A stretch of 64,000 bases of DNA, taken from positions 1-64,000 of the forward strand of contig JBLMXQ010000018.1 in assembly GCA_050257855.1 (NCBI GenBank), written 5' to 3'. This DNA is from JBLMXQ01 sp050257855. GTDB taxonomy: Bacteria > Acidobacteriota > Vicinamibacteria > Vicinamibacterales > CAVVIG01. The notes below the pieces were generated by a model. It saw only the letters and a list, made by a program, of their open reading frames with translations. It did not search any database and was not told where the DNA came from. Shown here piece after piece: positions 58,001 through 64,000 of the stretch; the stretch's first letter is position 1; each line of letters opens with the position of its first letter. Both the position numbers and the translations under genes were made by a program.

Positions 58001-58300
58001 CTACAAGCTGTCTTCCTTGCGAACGCGCGCCTGGGGCGCGGTCTGTGTCCGGTACGTTTCGAGGAGGCGATGGGTGCCCTTCTCGCTGTACCACACGTCG
58101 ACCGCGTGTAATCGAGCGAAGCTGCGCGCAAGCCGGACGGCTTCATCCCGCGAAGCGCTGAACTGGACGATTCCCGGCAACTGGCGGACGCTGTAGCGGG
58201 CGGCGGCCCTCGGGTCCCTCGTCACGACGATGTCGCCGTCCTGCGCGACGGGCCCGGCCGGCGGGCGGCGGGAGTCGCTCACGGATTTGTGTTCAGGCAC
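58001..58300 (-). CDS. Small hypothetical protein
   Basis: 99 residues from a GTG at 58300. The core reads DGDIVVTRDPRAAARYSVRQLPGIVQFSASRDEAVRLARSFARLHAVDVWYSEKGTHRLL, resembling short DUF2188-like domains of unknown function. It is co-directional with the receiver and the degenerate AAA gene. No export signal. A soluble cytoplasmic role is likely, function unknown. Confidence 0.65.
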   Translation of the reverse strand: MPEHKSVSDSRRPPAGPVAQDGDIVVTRDPRAAARYSVRQLPGIVQFSASRDEAVRLARSFARLHAVDVWYSEKGTHRLLETYRTQTAPQARVRKEDSL

Positions 58301-58366
58301 TTCAGCCCTTCAGCCTGTGCCGGTCCGACATCAGTAAACCATTAGCGCGCGCCGAGGGTCGTGCCG

Positions 58367-58807
58367 TCAATCAGGGCGGACGGAAGCGGCCGGCCCGGAA
58401 AGCTCCATCGTCCGGCTCCGCCGGCGCAGAACCCGTCGCAACGACTTCAGAACCGTCTCAGGCAGACACGGTTTCATCAGGACGGCGGCGAACCTGCGGT
58501 CGCGGAGGGCGAGCAGGTGCTCGGGCAGGCAGGTGCTGAACGCAATCACGGGAGTGCGGCTGGTTTCCGGCATGGCGCGAATGGCATCGGACAGCTCGAA
58601 ACCGTCCATCCCCGGCAGGCGGAGGCAGGTGATGACCGCGTCCGGCGCGCGGCCGCGCATCACACGCAGCGCGTCGACGGACAGAGGTACAGCCGTCACG
58701 TGAACGCCGGCCCACTTGAAATAGGCGGCGTACAGCTCCCGCGAATCGTCGTGCGGGTCGACCATCACGATGCGACAGGTCCGACGACGCCGACGGGATC
58801 TGTGCAT
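58367..58807 (-). CDS. Receiver domain lacking the phospho-acceptor Asp
   Basis: 146 residues, a stand-alone CheY-like fold: CRIVMVDPHDDSRELYAAYF (acidic pair), APDAVITCLRLPGMDGFEL, PVIAFSTCLP and the conserved Lys of VLMKPC (K112). Where receivers have the phosphorylated Asp (ITDLRLPGMDG) this protein has Cys61, so phosphorelay is excluded. Such pseudo-receivers act by binding or as redox-responsive folds. It sits 141 bases from a functional NarL-type regulator on the same strand, but not in its operon. Confidence 0.82.
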   Translation of the reverse strand: MHRSRRRRRTCRIVMVDPHDDSRELYAAYFKWAGVHVTAVPLSVDALRVMRGRAPDAVITCLRLPGMDGFELSDAIRAMPETSRTPVIAFSTCLPEHLLALRDRRFAAVLMKPCLPETVLKSLRRVLRRRSRTMELSGPAASVRPD

Positions 58808-58947
58808 GGGCTCCCCACCGGGCGTTGCCTGAATCGCGGGACGTTTCCTCTGATGGAGGATGAGCCGATGATGAAGCCCGTCGGTGCCGTGGTCAATCGG
58901 GGCCGGCGGAGCCGTCCGATAGGGAAAACCCCATCCAGATCCTCAGG

Positions 58948-59604
58948 TCAGAGCCGCTCGGTCCACGTGGTGGCGAATCGAATCAGCTCCGTCGCGTCCT
59001 TGAGGCCCAGCTTCGCTTTCATGTTCGAGCGGTAGGTCTCGATCGTCTTCGTGCTGACGCGCAGGCGGTCGGCGATGGCGGCCGTGCTCAGGCCCCGCCC
59101 GATCATCTCGAAGACCTCGAGCTCGCGGTCTGTCAGGCTGCTGAGACTGTCACCGGTCATCGAGGCGGTGCGGCCGAGCCGCTCGAGGAGGCGCTGCGAC
59201 ATGTGCCTGCTGACGAACAGCCGGCCCGCAAGCACCTCCCGGATGGCGTGAATCAGGCCGTCGACCGCCTCCTGTTTCATGATGTAGCCGGAGGCTCCGG
59301 CGCGCAACGCGCGTTCCGCGAACAGCGCTTCGTCGTGCATGGACAGAACCAGCACCCGCATGTCCGGAGCGGCTTCGCGGAGCAATCGGATCAGGTCGAG
59401 GCCGCTTCCATCCTTGAGCGAGAGATCCACGATCGCCAGATCGGGCTTCGACTTCACGAGCTGAAGCGCCGCCTGGACCGAGTCGGCCTCGCCGCAAATC
59501 GTGAGTTGGGGCTCTGCGGCGATCATCTGGCGGATGCCGAGCCGCACAATCGGGTGATCGTCGACCACGAGGATGCGTGCGGCAGGTGCTGAATCGGGCC
59601 TCAT
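58948..59604 (-). CDS. NarL/FixJ-family response regulator
   Basis: 218 residues. Receiver with intact acceptor: ARILVVDDHPIVRLGI, LAIVDLSLKDGSGLDLI (Asp near residue 59), VLVLSMHDE and GYIMKQEA (Lys). LuxR-type HTH near residues 155-210: LSSLTDRELEVFEMIGRGLSTAAIADRLRVSTKTIETYRSNMKAKLGL. Its ATG overlaps the stop of the upstream kinase (ATGA), making it the cognate regulator of that kinase. Confidence 0.95.
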   Translation of the reverse strand: MRPDSAPAARILVVDDHPIVRLGIRQMIAAEPQLTICGEADSVQAALQLVKSKPDLAIVDLSLKDGSGLDLIRLLREAAPDMRVLVLSMHDEALFAERALRAGASGYIMKQEAVDGLIHAIREVLAGRLFVSRHMSQRLLERLGRTASMTGDSLSSLTDRELEVFEMIGRGLSTAAIADRLRVSTKTIETYRSNMKAKLGLKDATELIRFATTWTERL

Positions 59605-62600
59605 GGAATCGCCCCCGGATTGGCCAGCACGGGCTTGTCGCGCAGCGTACAGACGACCACGGTTCCGCCTTCCGAACCGGGCTGAACCGATAACAGAGCG
59701 CCGATGGACGTCGCCCGGTAGCGCATGATGCGCATCCCCAGGCCGTCCCTGCTCGATGCGTCCTTCGCGATCCCGACACCGTCGTCGGCGATGCGCAATT
59801 TCGTCAGGCCGGGCAGAGCGCTGATCTCGATTCTAATCGTGCGTGCGTGCGAGTGCTTCACCGCGTTGGTGACGGCTTCCTGCGCGATACGGTACAGCTG
59901 TGTCGCGACTTCTGTGTCGCGGATCGCGCCGGGCAGCTCGCCTTCGACCTGCACGCGAACCTTGTGGAAGGCCTCGGTCGTGACCGCGAGCTCGCGCAGT
60001 GCCGGCAGCAGAGCCTCGGGATCGATTTCGACCGGGAACAGGCCACGCGACAGCTGCCGCACCTGCTCGAGGGCGAGTTGTGCCTGCTCGGCGATCTGGC
60101 GGGCGGCGTCGGCTCCAGGCGGGCTCGCGGCCGCCAGCTGCTGGCGCAGACCGGTGCTGAGCATGCCCAGGCCGGTCAGCGTCTGGCCGAGCGAGTCGTG
60201 CAGCGTGTGGAGCAGACCCTGTTGTTCGCGCCAGACGAGATCCGCCATCTGCGCGGTCGCGCGCTCCCGCTCCACGACCTTGCCGATCTGGGCGCTGAGG
60301 TCGTTCATCAGATTCTCGAGCAGCTCGTTCGGCTCGTGCGGCTGATCCGAGAACAGCTCCAGCACCGCAATGACCTCGCGTCCGAATCGAATCGGCAACA
60401 CGGCCGCCGCTTTCAGGCCGGCCTCGCCGGCGCTCTTGCGGCGAAACGGGAGCGCTTCGAGAAGCCGCTCCTGGCCATTCACCCAGACCGGTGCGCCGTC
60501 CGCGTACACGCGACCGGGAAGGGACTGACCGCGTCCATAGCGCTGGCGCTCGGAGGCGCCGGTGAACGATCGAAAGCGGTCGTCGTCGAAGCTGCTGACC
60601 GCCGGGACGATCGCATCGGGGGTGTCTCGATCGGGCAGGTAGACGAAACCAACCTGCCAGTGCTGGCTCTCGCGTATGCGGTTCAACACGAGGTGGAGGG
60701 CTTCGTCCCAGCTCGGGGCGTCGTTGAGCGCCCGGGTCGCGTCGTGCATGAGCATCAACCAGCTCGTGCGCTCGCTGACGCGTTCCTCCAGCGTCTGATT
60801 CAACCGGCGCAGCTCGTCCCGGGTCCGCCGGAGCTCGTGCTCCGTCTGCTTGAGCGTCGTCACGTCCACCAGCGTCAGGACGACGCCCTGCACGTGCTGG
60901 TCCGCCGTGCGGTACGGGAGCATGCGGACCAGATACTGTGTCCCGTCCTGCGCGGCCACCTCTTTCTCAATCGGCGCACAATCGCTGAGCACGGCGCGCG
61001 CGTCGCGCGCCAGGTCCGTGTCGACCAGGTTCGTGGCCAGGTGGGCGATGGGGCGCCCGAGATCGGACGGCAGCAGATTGAGGAGGTGGGTGGCGGCGGT
61101 CGTGAAGCGCTTGATGCGGAAGTCGTTGTCCACGAAAACCGTCGCGATGTCGGTGCTCACGAGCAGATTCGCCAGATCGTCGTTCAAAGCCGTGAGCTGC
61201 AGCACTTTTTCCTGGAGCTGCCCGTTCAGCGTGGTCAGCTCCTCGTTCATCGACTGCAATTCCTCCCGCGACGTCACGAGCTCTTCGTTGGTCGACTGCA
61301 GCTCCTCATTCATCGAGAGGATTTCTTCGTTGGCGGCCTTCAGCTCCTCGTTGCCGCTCTCGAGCTGCTCGATCAGGTGCTGCTGATCCCTTTTCGTGGC
61401 GCGACGTTCGGCCTCGAGCTTGCGAGTCAGGTTCGACGATCTGCCAGAGGGCGGCGTCTTCACGACCGGCATCGGCAGCTCCTCGAAGATCATGAACCAG
61501 AGGTTCTCGACCGTTCGCGGGACGCGGACTGGCCGGACCGTGATGTACAGCGTCGAGCGGCCCTTCTGGCGTTTGAAGTCGAGGGTCCGGTATACCTTCG
61601 CGCGGTTGTGTCTGACCGCATCGTGCAGTACCGCTCGAACGGACGGCTTCAACGCGTCTCGGGCGAGGGCCAGGACGTCGAGCGTGGCCTCGCCGGTCGG
61701 GAGGCGGATGTACCGGTCCATGGGTCCGTAGAACCGGACGATCTCGCCGGTGCGCCGCACGACGACCGCTGCAGGCGCGAAGTGCTCCAGCAGCTGCTGA
61801 TCCGCCAGCGCAGCGACCGCCGGCTCGGTCATCGGCTTCCGGGTTTCGCGACCGGGGCCCTCGCTGGCCAGCCGGGGCACGGGAAATTCCAGGGGCAGGT
61901 GTCTGACGGGTCCCAGCCGCTGGAAGATGCGGTGGCTCCTGGACACCGGCGCAAACAGATCGTCGTGCGGGCCGACGCCCTCCGCGCTCCCGAGAAAGAG
62001 GTACCCGCCACGGTTCAGCGCGAAGTGAAATAGAGCCACCAGCTTCTGCTGAATCTCGGGCTCCAGGTAAATCAGCACGTTGCGGCAGCTCACCAGATCC
62101 AACTTCGAGAACGGCGGGTCGCTGATGAGGTTCTGTGCCGCGAACGTCACGCTCTGGCGGATCGACTTGGCGATCACGTAGCGATGGTCCTCGTGCGTGA
62201 AGAAGCGATGCAGGCGCTCCGGCGTCACATCGAGTGCGATGCTCTCGGGATAGGCGCCGCCACGGGCGATTTCCAACGCGTGCTCGTCCACGTCCGTGGC
62301 GAAGATCTGCACGCGGCACGCGGACTGCGCAGCGGCGATCTGCTCGGCGAACACGATGGCGACCGAGTACGCTTCCTCCCCGGTGGAACACCCCGGTACC
62401 CAGACTCGGATCGACCGGTCGGGGTCGCGCCCGGTCAGGAGTTGCGCCACGACCGTGCGGCCGAGCGCATCGAAGGCGGCCGGATCCCTGAAGAACGACG
62501 TGACGCCGATCAGCAGGTCCCTCAAGAGCTGATCCGCTTCCGCCGGGTGCGAGCGCACGAAGTCGGCGTACTTCGTCGCGTTGTCGAACTGCTGCAGCCC

Positions 62601-63410
62601 CATGCGCCGTTCGATTCGCCGCCGGATCGTCCCCTTCTTGTACCCTCGAAAATCGTACTTCGTCCGTGCACGCAGGACCGTGAGGATCCCGGACAGGTCG
62701 TCCAGAGCCTTCGTTTCGGCGGCCGCCGGCACGACACGACGCTGTCCGTTGCCCCGAACGTGCTCGAGCAGCGCCCCCGGCATCTTTTCGGGCGGCAGCA
62801 CCAGATCGACGAGGCCTGCGGCGATTGCACCGCTCGGCATTCCCGGCTGCGACGCCGTCTCCGGCGCCTGCGCCATCACCATCCCGCCTTCCGCCTTGAC
62901 CGCGCGGGCCCCGAGAGTGCCTTCCGTTCCGGTGCCCGAGAGCACGATAGCGACCGCTCGGTCGCCCTGGTCTTCGGCAAGCGATCGGAAGAAATGGTCG
63001 ATGGAGCCGCGCAGGCCGCGTCGATCGACCACCTCCTCCACGTGGAGGAGTCCCTGTTCCAGGGTCAGCGTGCGGTTCGGGGGAATGATGTAGACGTGAT
63101 CCGCCTCGAGCGGCTGCCGGTCCCGCGCTGCTTCAACGCTGAGAGCCGTTGCCCTTGCCAGAAGCTCCGGCATGAGGCTCTCGTGCGTTGGATCGAGATG
63201 GACGACGACGACGAAGACGAGACCGCTCTTCGGGGGCATGGCCCCGAAGAAGGCCTTGAGTGCCTCGAGCCCGCCCGCCGACGCCCCGATGCCGACCACG
63301 GGAGCGTGTCGCGGATCGATGGCAGTCGCCGCGTGGGCGCCGGTACCCGCGGACGGGTCGCCGGGCCGCGAAGCGGAAACCGGACCGTTGCGTTTGCCTC
63401 TGGGCGACAT
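59601..63410 (-). CDS. CheB-CheR-PAS-GAF hybrid histidine kinase
   Basis: 1269 residues. Domains in order: CheB methylesterase (VVGIGASAGGLEALKAFFGAMP, residues ~38-220, with its catalytic Ser in the ASAGG motif), CheR N-domain and SAM-methyltransferase (~240-480; SIRVWVPGCSTGEEAYSVAIV, then FSKLDLVSCRNVLIYLE), a long coiled coil rich in NEELQS/NEEL repeats (~640-720), PAS (~730-850), a GAF domain (~900-1060), and a HisKA_3 kinase with phospho-His in LLHTLHDSLGQTL, N-box TNAVKHSHARTI and G1-box DDGVGIAK. It lacks chemoreceptors nearby, so the CheB/CheR parts probably sense or modify another input. It phosphorylates the overlapping NarL regulator. Confidence 0.95.
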   Translation of the reverse strand: MSPRGKRNGPVSASRPGDPSAGTGAHAATAIDPRHAPVVGIGASAGGLEALKAFFGAMPPKSGLVFVVVVHLDPTHESLMPELLARATALSVEAARDRQPLEADHVYIIPPNRTLTLEQGLLHVEEVVDRRGLRGSIDHFFRSLAEDQGDRAVAIVLSGTGTEGTLGARAVKAEGGMVMAQAPETASQPGMPSGAIAAGLVDLVLPPEKMPGALLEHVRGNGQRRVVPAAAETKALDDLSGILTVLRARTKYDFRGYKKGTIRRRIERRMGLQQFDNATKYADFVRSHPAEADQLLRDLLIGVTSFFRDPAAFDALGRTVVAQLLTGRDPDRSIRVWVPGCSTGEEAYSVAIVFAEQIAAAQSACRVQIFATDVDEHALEIARGGAYPESIALDVTPERLHRFFTHEDHRYVIAKSIRQSVTFAAQNLISDPPFSKLDLVSCRNVLIYLEPEIQQKLVALFHFALNRGGYLFLGSAEGVGPHDDLFAPVSRSHRIFQRLGPVRHLPLEFPVPRLASEGPGRETRKPMTEPAVAALADQQLLEHFAPAAVVVRRTGEIVRFYGPMDRYIRLPTGEATLDVLALARDALKPSVRAVLHDAVRHNRAKVYRTLDFKRQKGRSTLYITVRPVRVPRTVENLWFMIFEELPMPVVKTPPSGRSSNLTRKLEAERRATKRDQQHLIEQLESGNEELKAANEEILSMNEELQSTNEELVTSREELQSMNEELTTLNGQLQEKVLQLTALNDDLANLLVSTDIATVFVDNDFRIKRFTTAATHLLNLLPSDLGRPIAHLATNLVDTDLARDARAVLSDCAPIEKEVAAQDGTQYLVRMLPYRTADQHVQGVVLTLVDVTTLKQTEHELRRTRDELRRLNQTLEERVSERTSWLMLMHDATRALNDAPSWDEALHLVLNRIRESQHWQVGFVYLPDRDTPDAIVPAVSSFDDDRFRSFTGASERQRYGRGQSLPGRVYADGAPVWVNGQERLLEALPFRRKSAGEAGLKAAAVLPIRFGREVIAVLELFSDQPHEPNELLENLMNDLSAQIGKVVERERATAQMADLVWREQQGLLHTLHDSLGQTLTGLGMLSTGLRQQLAAASPPGADAARQIAEQAQLALEQVRQLSRGLFPVEIDPEALLPALRELAVTTEAFHKVRVQVEGELPGAIRDTEVATQLYRIAQEAVTNAVKHSHARTIRIEISALPGLTKLRIADDGVGIAKDASSRDGLGMRIMRYRATSIGALLSVQPGSEGGTVVVCTLRDKPVLANPGAIP

Positions 63411-63595
63411 CGTGGGGAACTTCCTTCGCGGTCAGCACGAGGGGGGCCCACGGTTGAGCGCAGCACAAGGAATGTTCGCGGGCATCTTACCGCGACCGGG
63501 TGCATTCCTCCCACGAGTGGACGCGTTAGTGTGCAGGTGGAGCGCGCGAGCCTCGATACGCCTGCCATGCCGTGGCCATCGAGCACGGTATCAGT

Positions 63596-64000
63596 TCATC
63601 GTTCGGGGAGGTCTTCTGCGATCACGGCGAGCGCGTGCGGCTTCGTCAGGACGATCCTCTGGCGACCGCTCCGGACGATGCCGCGCTCTTCCCAGCCGCT
63701 GAGGATCCGGCTCACGGTGTACAGCGTGGTGCCGGTCATCTCCGCGATATCCTGACGCGAGACCGGAAAGTCGATTTCGACGCCGGCCTCGACGCGGCGC
63801 CCGGCCTCGTGCACGAGACGGAGCAGCGTCCGCGCGACGCGCCGCTCGACGCGCTCGGTCATGAGCTGCCGGTGCCGCCGCTGGAGATCGTGCAGGCGGC
63901 CCGACACGAAGCGGAGCGCGTTGAGGGCGATCGTGCTCTCGCTCTCGAGCAGCTGGCGCATCGCCGCGGATGTCCATGCGAGCGCGATCGACGCCTCGAC
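63596..64000 (-). CDS. C-terminal part of a Crp/Fnr-family regulator (5' end outside window)
   Basis: The frame is open to the right edge, so the cNMP-like sensor domain lies outside. The visible 134 residues hold the dimerisation helix (ESESTIALNALRFVSGRLHDLQRRHRQLMTERVERRVARTLLRLV) and the Crp-type winged HTH (FPVSRQDIAEMTGTTLYTVSRILSGWEERGIVRSGRQRIVLTKPHAL). DNA-binding residues are conserved. Ligand cannot be judged. The 185 bases to the kinase gene hold only the kinase's promoter region. Confidence 0.9.
   Translation of the reverse strand, partial: VEASIALAWTSAAMRQLLESESTIALNALRFVSGRLHDLQRRHRQLMTERVERRVARTLLRLVHEAGRRVEAGVEIDFPVSRQDIAEMTGTTLYTVSRILSGWEERGIVRSGRQRIVLTKPHALAVIAEDLPER

Overview
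The window is a high-GC, densely coding bacterial chromosome segment that most likely comes from Acidobacteriota, probably the Vicinamibacteria. The evidence is three very large duplicated ADOP/MacB-type orphan permeases, two of them coupled to a PadR regulator, a secreted VWFA protein of the acidobacterial type, and many short secreted or periplasmic proteins of soil-bacterium type. No rRNA, CRISPR array, prophage or intact IS element was seen. The lineage call is inference from gene content; no marker-gene phylogeny was possible.

Left part (1-4276): the end of a membrane protein, a lipoprotein and a PAP2 phosphatase in one overlapping operon, then gltX, a small KGG-repeat stress protein and a tRNA-Gln(CTG). 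The 3' end of that tRNA (24 bp) is repeated exactly at 9325 and in decayed form at 6115, so 4277-9348 looks like one or more tRNA-integrated islands without a surviving integrase. The island carries an esterase and a Phd/PIN toxin-antitoxin pair translationally fused to a large TPR protein. Gene debris continues to about 14300: a Ser/Thr kinase fossil, further T-arm-like repeats, and a lipocalin whose upstream frame holds the start of a lost NAD(P)-binding protein.

Middle (15-38 kb): fasciclin and DUF378 proteins divergent from an XRE-cupin regulator; PadR-ADOP pair 1 with a perfect palindromic operator; MOSC/cupin fossils; an M48 protease; a 50-residue membrane peptide; a cyclase-like protein and a methyltransferase; katG; a REP-like hairpin; PadR-ADOP pair 2; zwf; a cupin plus a deleted aldo/keto reductase; a VOC protein; a retropepsin-PDZ protease divergent from a membrane PAS-GAF protein; an ISL3 transposase fossil; and a quinone-oxidoreductase-like MDR protein.

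Right part (38-64 kb): a tightly overlapping minus-strand operon of hexapeptide acyltransferase, NadE-like, AsnB-like, acyl-AMP ligase and acyl carrier protein. It looks like an amide- or acyl-modifying pathway for a surface glycan or secondary metabolite and is the best candidate here for an undescribed system. It is followed by the VWFA protein, a Tat-exported amidase and a nitrilase. An ECF sigma / anti-sigma / ADOP operon then stands divergent from a metallophosphoesterase-cupredoxin fusion, and matching ECF-type promoter motifs sit on both sides of the gap. The window ends with an ExeA-SPOR ATPase, an ArsR repressor with a palindromic operator, a degenerate sigma-54-activator-like protein, a receiver lacking its phospho-acceptor Asp, a NarL regulator overlapping a CheB-CheR-histidine kinase, and the C-terminal part of a Crp/Fnr regulator.
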